A stretch of 64,000 nt of DNA from contig CM035353.1 of NCBI GenBank assembly GCA_020137815.1, positions 4,269,210 to 4,333,209 of the forward strand. Direction: 5' to 3'. Under the pieces are notes generated by a model that saw nothing but the letters and a program-made list of their open reading frames with translations, did not search any database and was not told the origin of the DNA. A program made the translations under genes and the position numbers. Within the stretch, counting starts at the first letter, position 1. Each line of letters opens with the position of its first letter. This stretch comes from Hormiphora californensis (lineage: Eukaryota; Ctenophora; Tentaculata; Cydippida; Pleurobrachiidae). Of this stretch, positions 1 to 23,809 are shown piece by piece.

Positions 1-604
1 ACAACCTTTATAGCCGCGTAAAGAGTGGTATCAAAATCATTATCACTGCGCTGGCAAGCGCAAAGGTGACCCCATCCATTCCCCGAAAAAATTCCCTCAA
101 GAAACGGCCTGCTTGCTCACATCGCGTATTATATAATTATAATATTATATAAAATTAATTGAAATTAGTGGGCCGGAAAGGTTGCCCTATTATTTGAGCT
201 ATCTTTGACACATTAACATTCATGGGCTACAGACGTCAGACAAGGTACAGTCTATGCTTCGTCTATATGTACAAGGTAATGTACTGGTTCCAAAGGTAGC
301 TCAAATGATCACATACTATTGCAGCTGTTGCTACCATTTATAAGGCGATTATAACTAGCGTGGGGAGCTTTAATAGTAACTTTAGTCACACCTTTATTTA
401 TGAAACAATGGAGCAGAGAAAGTAATCGATGCGCATATTATATCACGCTAATACAATGCCTCGAGATATAATATATATTTTCTTTTATAAAGAAAGAAAC
501 GATAATCTGATCGTATCGTTTTTTAACGACTATCGTGGTCAACATAAATTCAGAATTCTGAATAATGAGATCTGAGCAAGTATTAAATAGGGAAGAAAAT
601 CGAA

Positions 605-645
605 AAATACTGGGCTTGACCGGGAATTGAACCAGGGATCTTCAG
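605..645 (-). repeat. tRNA-like 3' half (possible SINE or tRNA relic)
   Basis: On the minus strand the stretch contains CCTGG-TTCAATT-CCCGG, which resembles a T arm with its seven-base loop, followed by an acceptor-like tail. No matching 5' acceptor strand, D arm or anticodon arm is visible upstream, so it is at best a fragment of a tRNA or of a tRNA-derived SINE. Confidence 0.25.
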
Positions 646-1912
646 AGAGACATATTGTATAGCTTCGAGCAATATAATATGTGTGAAAGGATCGCAGTCG
701 CCATTTCGTCATTTCTCAACCGATATATCTTAGAGTCTCCAAAGTGGTTTGTCAATTGGAGCTCCGGTTCAAAAGTTAACAAAAAAAAGTGTCCGAAACA
801 AGCTCATAAGATCCATCGAATCTTTCACACCAAGTCCCACATTGTGGGAAGGAACTTTGGATCTTTAGGTTTCCAGTTAAACATGCCTGGTAAAGTTTAG
901 TATCATTGGCACAAGTTGTGTTAATTTTAGTAATCGAGTGTCGGTGGAAGCTTGTAACAACAAAGTTGATGTGCCCAACCCCACATCGGGGCAAACCCGC
1001 TTAAGGAATCCTCCATACTCTCGTACAGGACAGTCATCAGGATGAGTGATGGCTCTTCTTTGGAGGAGAATTAACCACCATGACCAGTAAAGTGATAGCC
1101 GGAGAATCATATATAAAGCACAATTAGAGACGCAATTTAATGGTACCTTTAAAAATAAAAGGCTCCGACTAAGTACCTCCGACTTAGATGGCTTATATAT
1201 CGTTCGTATTGGAACCATTTGACCAAATTGGTGTGGCTGCATATGAATAAATTCGTATAATTAATGCGAAGCTGTTCAATAAACCACGTAATTCTCAACG
1301 TGAGTCGTGTGAGTACTGGGTCACGTGTCAGATCTATGAGGGTCGGCACTCATGTCTCATCATACCTTATTGAACAAGAAGTGGCCGTTCGTTCAGCAGT
1401 ATCTACGCGACAGTGCTCCTTCATTAAAAATTTCATGCGAGCTGAAGTTGTGCTGTTCAGGACTATTTGGTAACTATGAAGAAGGAAATCGCGCGCGCAC
1501 ACACTGACTGAATACCCTGATGGGTTTTGACAGAATTTCCTCTCCGCGCGTTCCTGACATGACATCACAGTCACGCCATTAAGGTCCTGTTGCCATGAAC
1601 ACGGTTTCAAGTTTCGGGTCTTCTGCTGTTCTCCTGCTGATCTGATCACATTTCACTTAATTAGCCAACCTCATCAGAACCACTGTCAGTGTCACATTTC
1701 TCATAAGCAGATCAGCTCTGTACTCATATGTCTTTCCACACCCATTATTATGGGAGTGCCGAATGGAACTATGATGGAAAACTCAAAAGCGGGCAATGAA
1801 AAACTTTAAACAGCCGGCCCTCTTTTTGGGAGCAGATGTTTTAACTCTGCCGGCAGTCAGTGATTATTTCGGAACATAATTGAGCAATTCAGTCACCATA
1901 GTTACCGATTTA

Positions 1913-1926
1913 GTTGCCATAGCAAC
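1913..1926. promoter_or_regulatory. X-box-like motif (RFX site)
   Basis: GTTGCCATAGCAAC matches the palindromic RFX-factor X-box consensus GTNRCC(N0-3)RGYAAC. It lies about 1.3 kb before the first exon I can place of the TPR gene. It sits in a locally repeated module, so it may be repeat-borne rather than a selected promoter site. Confidence 0.4.
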
Positions 1927-2211
1927 CATCAAATATGGGACTAAAGAGGGCCACCCGGCAAAGCCGGGTGGTTTGTGAACACCCCTTATTTAAGGTGCAC
2001 CCAGTGGGTGCGCTAGTCTCTATTATAATTTGGAGATGAACGTCTTCGAAGTCGTTCGTTAGGCGGTATCTAAGCGACATACTGCTCCTTCATAAAACAA
2101 TTTATATGACGAAAGCTGTAAAGCTGTCATTCACACTTTTGGAACTTCCAGTGGAAGTTTGTTGATATTTTCGAATGAATTTCAATAATTTCCACTCCAT
2201 TTACCACTCCA

Positions 2212-2225
2212 GTTGCCATGGCAAC
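2212..2225. promoter_or_regulatory. Perfect X-box palindrome (RFX site)
   Basis: GTTGCCATGGCAAC is a perfect inverted repeat and an ideal RFX X-box. It is the middle of three such motifs in 530 bp. In animals RFX sites drive ciliary genes; a link to the downstream TPR gene is inference. Confidence 0.45.
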
Positions 2226-2431
2226 CATATTATTGACGTTGAAAGTGGAGATGAACGTCGAAGTGATGGCCGTTCGTTCAGTGCGTTTCTACGCGACATG
2301 CTGCTCCTTCATAAAACACTTTATGTGCTCAAAGCTGTAAAGCTGTTGCTCACACTTTTGGGAGTTTGTGAATACTTTCGGATGAATTTGAACAATTCAG
2401 TCCGGGTTCAGTCCCCATAGTTACCGTTCCA

Positions 2432-2445
2432 GTTGCCATAGCAAC
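2432..2445. promoter_or_regulatory. X-box-like motif (RFX site)
   Basis: GTTGCCATAGCAAC, the third X-box match, lies about 770 bp before the first recognised exon of the TPR gene and is in the second copy of the local repeat module. Confidence 0.4.
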
Positions 2446-3214
2446 CATAATTTTGGCGTGAAGTATGTGAATAAAGAGCACCAACCGGCGGAGCCGGGTG
2501 GCTTGTCAACATCCCATACTTGAGGCACACCCGATGGGCGCGCTAGTATGTAATACTATATGATTATTTTACTGTGAATATTGCAGCTCGTAACTACTAC
2601 ATAATATAATATGTAGTATGACAATATACATATAATATATGTAGTGCCATTTGGACTCCTCTGATTAAATATAAAATCAACAAAAATAAGATATAATGCG
2701 GATAATTGTTATATAATGCATGCTATGGTGCTTGATTTAATGATTTACCTACTTCTCATTATTATTCAATATCTTACAACTCAGGGGGAGGGGGGATTGA
2801 GAATAAGTTTCGCGAGGACAAGTGCAACTAAGTGAGCTTGAACCATAGGTATATTGTATTGGGACACGGAGATAAGGGAGAGAGACAAAATAAAGAATGG
2901 TAATTTAACCATTCCCACAAAATCCAGCCGTTCAGATTTTCTCATTCAATAAAAAATACAAAAAAGACCAGCAGAACTGTTTCATTCAGCTGTGGGAAAT
3001 AGGCTCAGCCCCCAAGATTTTTACTCAGGACCTCAAAAAATCTCATTATGTATAACATGTATAATGTATTGTGAAAATATTTAATGTCTCAAACAAGTAG
3101 CTCAAACAAGTAATTCGGTAAATCGAGGTCCGGTAAATCGAGGTCCGATAAATTGAGGTACGATAAATCGAGGTTTGACGATTATAATTGACATGCAACA
3201 TATATATTTCTCAG

Positions 3215-16093
<12,879 letters not shown>

Positions 16094-16913
16094 AAGAGAC
16101 TGTAAACAAATGTAAATAGTTAATATTTTGTATTTTTTTAGTTTTCCATTCTCTAAATCTGTTCTTTGGCAGTGCAGTTGTCCCTGTAGACCCCCGTCAC
16201 ACGACAGTTACGGAACGCGCGGTACATTTCTTACATTTAAAGTAAAGCCACCGCGCGCAGTTGCTATGGGAATTGGTCCATGTGGGGTCGTGCTGAGCAA
16301 TACCCCCGCTAACCCGTCAGGCCAATGCTCTGACAGGACCTAACCGCCCTCTCTCATTATCAAGGAATGGACGTGGTGTCCAGGGGATCAACCAAGTATA
16401 TAGAGTCGAGGCTAGGAACACTGTAACACTCAACAACTGTTAGAGAAACTTTAAGTTGTTGAATGTTTTACTGAATGAAACAAATTCATTTTCATGTTTT
16501 TGGAATTGCAACGTTTAATCAAAATATAATTTAAATGATAACTAAATAAAATTAGTTTAAGTTTATTAAATAAAGTTTCCATGAAATTTTAAAATGTAGG
16601 TTAATTTCTAAAATCAAAGAAATAAAATCTGGGACGGGTATATCCCTTATCATATCAGGAAAGTTCCCCCTCTCTGAGTTTGAATAATATTTTTCTCTCT
16701 CTTTCTGTCTGTCTGTCTGTCTGTGTCTGTCTGTCTGTGTCTGTCTGTCTGTCTGTATATCTGTCCGTCTGTCTGTTTTTCTCTCTATCTCTCCCTCTTA
16801 TTCTCACCTCTCAGTCTCTAACACACAATTCTTTGGACAGCGTCTAATCAAACAGCTTTTAAAACGAAACTCTATATCTCTTTCTATCACTCTGTATCAC
16901 GCCCTCTCTATCT
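16094..16913 (+). other. 3' region of the TPR gene; no further gene seen
   Basis: Contains AATAAA-type signals in AT-rich sequence (near 16544 and 16570), then a (CTGT)n microsatellite at about 16700-16780. No open frame with splice support. Confidence 0.5.
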
Positions 16914-17112
16914 CTAAGAGTTTATAAGAATAGGAGAGTCCAGTGGAGATTGGCGGTGATGGGAAGTTGTTGAAGAGGGCTCAGGAATTGTGTCAAAATC
17001 AAAGGTAAAACTGCACGGCATCTTGCCGGTGTAATGTTCCCTCGAGCTGGTGCTGGGACTATCTGGGGTGTCCTCGCTGGCTGACCTAGGCAACTTCCGA
17101 GACACATCCGTC
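16914..17112 (-). CDS. Terminal exon of an unidentified minus-strand gene
   Basis: On the minus strand a CCAG acceptor at 17113-17116 is followed by an open frame of about 65 codons ending in TAG. It is Ser/Pro/Thr-rich with a hydrophobic patch (MPCSFTFDFDTIPEP). No domain recognised. It needs two bases from its upstream exon, which does not match the exon that ends with a stop at 17684, so it may be an alternative 3' exon or a separate gene. Confidence 0.4.
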
Positions 17113-17129
17113 CTGGGGAAGAAGCTGTT

Positions 17130-17480
17130 TTAAGGAGGTGAGAGGAGGAAGGGAGGAAGCTGTTTTAAGGAGGTGAGAGGAGGAAGGGATGGAAGCTGTT
17201 TTAAGGATGTGAGAGGAGGAAGGGAGGAAGCTGTTTTAAAGAGGTGAGAGGAGGAAGGGATGGAAGCTGTTTTAAGGAGGTGAGAGGAGAAAGGGATGGA
17301 GGTGTAGACGGGATGGAGAGAGAAGGGAAGGAGAGAGAAGGAAGGTTTTAAGGAGGTGAGAGGAGGAAGGGATGGAGGTGTAGACGGGATGGGGAGAGAA
17401 GGAAGGGATGGAGGTGTAGAAGGGATGGAGAGAGAAGGGACGGGAGGTGTAGATGGGATGGGGAGAGGAAGGATGGGGAG
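17130..17480. repeat. Purine-rich GGAGG minisatellite
   Basis: Imperfect repeats of gaagctgttttaaggaggtg and agagaagggatggaggtg units. Pro/Ser/Leu-rich minus frames across it are repeat translations. Confidence 0.85.
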
Positions 17481-17683
17481 ATCGAGAGTCGTTTTGTTCA
17501 AACTCTTTTTATTTTATTCTATAAGAAGGGTCGAACAAGGCAAGCGGAGAGAAGGGAGGACGGATAAAGAGGAGAAAGATGGACAAGTTTGTCTCTGGTA
17601 AGGTCCATATCGATCTCTGCAGTGGCAACACCTACCTCCCGTAATCAAGGGAAAAGGATGATTTAGTTAAAGATACAGGAGTT

Positions 17684-18011
17684 TTAAGGAACCCATGGGG
17701 ATTGCTCTTCAGCAGGTTTTGGGGGTCTCAGCTGTTCGGTGGATTCAACGTCCGAGGAGAAGTCAAAGGCAGGCACTCTCTTTAAGTGTGATATCTTGCC
17801 TGCAGTAGGAGAGCATTAGTGTCCAATGGTTATAATTGTGACAGTATAGTATTATGGTAAGTAATATATATGATAGAGATGAAAATCAAATGCTTATTTT
17901 TTACCCTCTACCGAAAGTTCTACTCACGTTTTGAACTCTTTTCCATGAGTTTAGATAGCTGTAGGAGAGAGGGTGGCTTGGGACTATCCGGAGAGGGTAT
18001 ATCAACTTCTG
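17684..18011 (-). CDS. Two 3' exons of an unidentified gene
   Basis: Minus-strand exons about 17928-18011 (acceptor CAG, donor gtgagt) and 17684-17799 (acceptor CTGCAG, stop TAA) join in phase through a split CGC codon. Together they give a Ser/Pro-rich stretch, then KLMEKSSKRKISHLKRV, an acidic segment and a proline-rich tail ending PWVP. No family recognised. The upstream part lies beyond the GA microsatellite at 18040 and was not found. Confidence 0.5.
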
Positions 18012-18039
18012 AAATGTAGCTGCATGTGAATACACGAAG

Positions 18040-18047
18040 AGAGAGAG

Positions 18048-18132
<85 letters not shown>

Positions 18133-18153
18133 AGAGGGGAGAGAGAGAGAGAA
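18040..18153. repeat. (GA)n microsatellite
   Basis: Almost uninterrupted GA run upstream of the minus-strand exon ending at 18011; the Leu/Ser minus frame across it is not a gene. Confidence 0.98.
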
Positions 18154-18453
18154 AAATAGATGGAGCGATTGTCATGTCTCTTGGCTGTAAAGCTTCTCAA
18201 AGTGTGTTTCTGTCAATTATCACTGCTTATAATAATGTTTTTCCTTAGCCAACATGACAATGACAATTCCAGTCATATCTTGGCAGTAAATTGTTGTTGC
18301 CTTTTGAAACGTGTTACCCGTCGATTTATCGGGGTGAGAGAGGCCTTGATAAACAGAATTGCTAATAAGCAGTTTATACTATAGGGTTGAGCCTCGCTAT
18401 AAACAGTTTGTACTAGAGGGTTGAGCCTTAATCAGTTGAAGTACTGTAGAAAG

Positions 18454-18671
18454 ATGTCAGAGCTAAGGGGTTACCATGTCATGGTGATAGTGTTGGGTGT
18501 AATGATATCAGCAGCGATATTGTTGTGTTGGATAACATGGAGATTTCGATACAAAATAGTTCTCCGAACTGCGGTACGGAATTATTCAAGTCTGTCTGTC
18601 TGTCATGTCTGTCATGTCTGTCATGTCTGTCATGTCTGTCATGTCTGTCTGTCATGTCTGTCTGTCTGTCA

Positions 18672-18763
<92 letters not shown>

Positions 18764-19820
18764 ATGCCGGTATCTGTCTATCTATGCTTGAGAGTATTTA
18801 TCATCTCAATTACAGGTCCAGAACCCACAAATGACCTTCGTCAAGGTTTGGTCTTTGAGACGTATCACGACTTGGAATTTAACACCAATACTGGGATACC
18901 GCCATCATTAGTCCCAGCGGCGGGGGGTAGGAGGGGGCTGCCAGCAGCTGTAGCCGGTAGAAGAGGACTACCGGGGATAAGAGGGGGAGGGCCAGTTAGG
19001 GGAGTTAGGGGGATCAGGAGCGGGAATCTTATCCCCAGAACCCTTTCGGAGGTTAAATTCAGCTCCGGTAAAGTAATGTCATTGATGAACCCTGTTGAAC
19101 TTCCCCCGCAACCCGCTGAACCAGAGTAAGGCCCACACGAGTACATAGTATTATAATATATTAACATGTACTACAACTGTTTACTGTGAACATGGGACTT
19201 GTCAATCACGTGTAATATGAAATATCCGTTTAGATAAGATGGAACTAAATTTCAAAAATACACCCTGCAGGTGCCCAAAAGAGGTTGTCAGGAAGAGAAA
19301 GAGGAGGAGACCCTTCATGAAGCACCTTCCCACCACCCCAGAACACCTGGGTGACATCTCAGATAATGATCCACTTACTGAACTAAACCTACAGCTCACC
19401 AAGCTACAGAGAGATCTGGGAGAGGAGGGGGAGAGGAGGGGGAGAGATCTGGGAGAGGAGGGGGATCATGGTGATCCAACCGCGGGGGAATGGGATCCAG
19501 AGGTGAGAGAATGGAACCCTGAAGAGGATCAACCCACCCAAGACCTAGTTCCCAGTATCATGGATGACAAGTATTGGGACACGGTGAGGAAGGAACTCCG
19601 ACAGACAGTCATAGTAAACCCTCTAGCTGAACAAGACGATACTACGCCCATACATGGTGTGTCACGTGATGCCCATATTCGGTCACACGATGGGGACAAC
19701 CCCTACGAGGTGGGGGAAGATGGCGAAATGCCCACTACCACAAGGTCGGCTATGGAAAGGACTGACTCAGAAACGTGGAACCCCGCGGAAATGGATGAAC
19801 AATTGGGACCTTTTTGTTGA
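18454..19820 (+). CDS. Putative single-pass membrane protein with low-complexity cytoplasmic tail
   Basis: Candidate exons are 18454-18573, 18816-19125 and 19271-19820 (TGA). The first begins MSELRGYH, then a hydrophobic helix of about 20 residues (VMVIVLGVMISAAILLCWI) and a basic stop-transfer. The second is Gly/Arg-rich (GRRGLP repeats). The third starts with a basic KRKRRR cluster and is otherwise acidic. The second and third exons join in phase (GA|G). The first ends in phase 0 but the second needs phase 1, so an exon is missing or the first belongs elsewhere. No known domain. The third exon contains a copy of the CACGTG repeat module near 19645-19690 inside coding sequence. Confidence 0.5.
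18591..18762. repeat. (TGTC)n microsatellite
   Basis: About 40 TGTC units interrupted by ATG triplets in its first third, in the intron of the putative membrane protein gene. Cys/Leu/Ser/Val frames are repeat translations. Confidence 0.97.
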
Positions 19821-19858
19821 AGTTGTCTTATGTCCATATATGGTGTTATGATATGCCC

Positions 19859-22800
19859 TTATATAGTCATTATACCTGGGGGTAAGGAGATGTAGCTGGG
19901 TAGAGATGTAGATGTGATATCTATGTGATCTGGGATACTGCATCTGCTCACGGAATAGGACATTCTCCGAGGCATGGCATAAAGCTCTGAAACAGAGGGG
20001 GAATTGTTAGCATAACGCAGGAACCGACCGACACAAGTAAACAACCAATCAGAACTCGTTATTTAGGTCACGTGACTGGTTATCAGCCAATCAGGGACCA
20101 GTATTTCCTGATTCGGTCGGTTCTTGGCATAACGCTCTGAAATAATAAATGGCGTGTGCGTCGCGTCGCGTCTTGCCCATATAATATATGGCGTGTATAT
20201 AAAGTGCGTTTCAAACGACTTGACCTGAGATTCCTGGAAATTCAGGATTTCCCCTTTGTAAATACACACGCAACGCGCCAAATTCCAAGAATTACGGGTC
20301 AAGTCGCTTGAAACGGACTTTACCTTCTGGAGCGCCTTCGTGTGAGAATGATGATTTCCGGAGGCCCTTGAAGCGGTGTTTGTTCCTGGTTGACACCTCA
20401 TACCGTAACAGGGCTCGATGTATAAACTCGTACTGTTCAAGGGTCTGAACCATTCCTCCCCTGTTACGAAATATTGTTGTTGTAATAGGCGGTCACGTGA
20501 TATGTCCAAATATGGCAAGTTACGTGTCCGAATATGGCAAGTAACGTGATATGTCCAAATATGGTGTTTACCTGTCTAATCGCATGCTGGCTACAATTTT
20601 TAGCACGTCCACAACTTTGTCCTGACGGAGAGCCTGGATACCAATATCAACAGCAATAAAGCAGCCCGTTCTGCCCAGTCCTGCACTACAGTGGACCACT
20701 AATGGTGATATACCTGCGAGAAGGGTGTATCACGTGGTATGCCCAAACATGGTGTTGTGTGTCACGTGGTATGCCCATATATGGTGTTGTGTGTCACGTG
20801 GTATGACCAATTCATGATGTTGTGTGTCACGTGGTATGCCCATATATGGTGTTGTACCTGTGTTCCAGATGGAGTGGACACATGAGAGTAGGGATAATAG
20901 TTGTCTGGATGACTCAGGGACACCCTGGTCAGGCCAACTCCACATCCACAAATGACAAACCTTGTGCACCTCCTGAAATTTGTTATGTGTGGACTTGCAT
21001 TGTTCCTGGGGGACTAAGCTGGGGGATAAGGCGGGGACTGGGATTGGTGGTGTGGCTCAAATGTGGGAGGGGGCACTTCTAGGATTGGTATTTTGTTTGA
21101 ACTGCACCCCCTCGGCGTGGTAATGAAATTACCCCTCGTCCCGTATTAGGGGTGAATTCTAAACAACCACCCCTAGCCTCCTAAACTCACAATTCCATCG
21201 GTAACAAGCATGGAGGTAACAGTGAACCCCTCATAGTGAGTGCTATCTCGAACTGTCACAGTAAACGGTCCATACGATTCAACAGTCTCGGGCCAATAAA
21301 CACTGCACTTGCTCCGTCCTTTCTCCTAAGGGATGGGTGTCACGTGATGTCCATATATGGTGTTGTGTATGTCACGTGGTATATCAGCCCAAATATGGTC
21401 AATGAGCCACTTACCTGGATTTTGGTGATCATTACAATGGTAGAAACTTTCTCTTGCCAGACCATGTCCCAAAAGTCGACAATAGTGTTCTTTAGGGGTC
21501 CCTGGGTTGCTATGTAAACCCTTGGAGCCCCCTTGAAACCCTGAAAGAAGGGGGTGGGTGACGGCACTAAATCTAGAATCCAGGAAGCCGGGTGGGGCCA
21601 GCCGGGTTATAAGGAGTGCTATATGTCCCTGCTCTATTATAGAGCAGGGACATTGTACTCGCGGGGATAATACAGGGTGTCCCACTGTCTTTGTACTCGC
21701 GGTTACAATACAGGGTGTCCCACTGTCTTTGTACTCGCGGGTACAATACAGGGTGTCCCACTGTCTTTGTACTTGCGGGTACAATACAGGGTGTCCCACT
21801 GTCTTTGTACTTGCGGGTACAATACAGGGTGTCCCACTGTCTTTGTACTCGCGGGTACAATACAGGGTGTCCCGCTGTCTTTGTACTCGCGGGGATAATA
21901 CAGGGTGTCCTGCTGTCTTTGTACTCGCGGGTACAATACAGGGTGTCCCACTGTCTTTGTACTCGCGGGTACAATATGCAGGGTGTCCCACTGTCTTTGT
22001 ACTCGCGGGTACAATATAGGGTGTTCCACTGTCTTTGTACTCGCGGGTACAATACAGGGTGTCCCGCTGTCTTTGTACTCGCGGGTACAATACAGGGTGT
22101 CCCACTGTCTTTGTACTCGCGGGTACAATACAGAGTGTCCCGCTGTCTTTGTACTCGCGGGTACAATATAGGGTGTTCCACTGTCTTTGTACTCGCGGGT
22201 ACAATACAGGGTGTCCCACTGTCTTTGTACTCGCGGTTACAATACAGGGTGTCCCACTGTCTTTGTACTCGCGGGTACAATACAGGGTGTCCCACTGTCT
22301 TTGTACTCGCGGGTACAATTATATGCAGGGTGTCCCACTGTCTTTGTACTCGCGGGTACAATATAGGGTGTTCCACTGTCTTTGTACTCGCGGGTACAAT
22401 ACAGGGTGTCCCGCTGTCTTTGTACTCGCGGGTACAATACAGGGTGTCCCACTGTCTTTGTACTCGCGGGTACAATACAGGGTGTCCCACTGTCTTTGTA
22501 CTCGTGGGTACAATACTACATGGGGTATAATTGTTGTAAGTGGGGCATCGTATTACAGTATCTTAGTGTGGTAATAGGATATATTGAACAGCGGGTATAG
22601 GCGGCACATCAATCGTCATAGTATAATGTATCAGAGTATTTTGAGGCTCAGAGTACGTTGATAAATTGATGTCCCAAATCCCAGTGTATGTGAGCTACAC
22701 AAGTAATACAACATACCAGGAACCGACCGAATCAGGAAATACTGGTCCCTGATTGGCTGATAACCAGTCACGTGACCTAAATAACGAGTTCTGATTGGTT

Positions 22801-22974
22801 GTTTACTTGATTCGGTCGGTTCCTGCAACATACCCTGATGTAGTTGGCGTTAATGTAACCATCCAGCGAGTTCCCTAACTTCACTCTTGTGTGGAGATCT
22901 GGAGGGGGTTGGGTGATAGAGAGAGATATATAGAGACAGAGAGAGAGAGATAGAGAGATAGAGATAGAGAGAGA

Positions 22975-23021
<47 letters not shown>

Positions 23022-23770
23022 GTGTGTGCATTGACAGACAGCTATGTCTGACCACGGGCACAGCAGGTACTCAGAGGCAAGGTACTCAGAGGCAAGCTTT
23101 TCCACAGAAGATAGAACAGAGCTAAATGATTTTTTGCCCAAAAGCGATTAGCTCTGTTCTACTAAGAAGCAGAACATGTTTAATGAAAGTTTTGAAGCAT
23201 GCACGAGGATAAACGTAACAAATTTTAAGTTTGTCTCGTGGCACAAGTAGTCCTTTCATCTCACTGTACGGCGGCGCCATACCCCATTTGATTGATCATC
23301 CGATTTAGTGGCACCCCGATTTAGTGGCAGGATTTCCCCCCGAGGATGCCACTAAATCGGGGTCCGACTGTACTTCCTACTCCTCCAGTTTCTTCAGCAG
23401 CCTCTCATGTGGAAATGTAGCCCCCTACTGGCAGTGTCCGGTGCTAGCATATAGAAGGTATCAAAATCCTACAATGTACACACACAGTACATAGTATACT
23501 GGGATAATACTTGAATTGTTCATATACTTTTAGTGACTGTACAGCGACTCGAGATAAAACATTGTATTGTTTGAATTGTACTACACTTAGCAGCTACGCT
23601 AACTCCCTGAGAGAGAAAGTGTAGAATGTTGCTCTTTTTTACTCTATCTCTCTCTGCTATAGCTCTCTCTCTCTCTCCCTCTATCTCTCTGCTATACCTC
23701 TCTGTTATTATAGCTCTCTCTCTCTCTCTCTATCTCCCTCTATCTCTCTGTTATACCTCTCTGTTATTAT

Positions 23771-23809
<39 letters not shown>

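Larger units (their letters stand above)
1..3214. other. Upstream non-coding region, repeat-rich
   Basis: No exon with consistent splice sites was found here. The longer open frames (about 877-1242 and 1350-1649, minus) have no recognisable domain and no matching splice context. Two related modules recur: a block with 'gctccttcat' and 'gctgtaaagctg' near 1381-1470, 2042-2230 and 2248-2450, and a block with 'gccgggtgg' and a GTGCACCC-like tract near 1945-2020 and 2475-2550. A 16-bp unit (ggtaaatcgaggtccg) is repeated about four times at 3117-3178. The first exon and promoter of the downstream TPR gene may lie here, but I could not place them. Confidence 0.6.

Noticed and set aside
877-1649. 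Minus-strand frames of 121 and 99 codons
   Set aside because: No domain, no splice sites, and they overlap the local repeat modules.
18865-19167. 100-codon minus frame
   Set aside because: Shadow of the Gly/Arg-rich plus-strand exon at 18816-19125.
21326-22530. Long open frames of 330, 305 and 279 codons on both strands
   Set aside because: Translations of the 38-bp minisatellite in an intron; periodic and overlapping on both strands.
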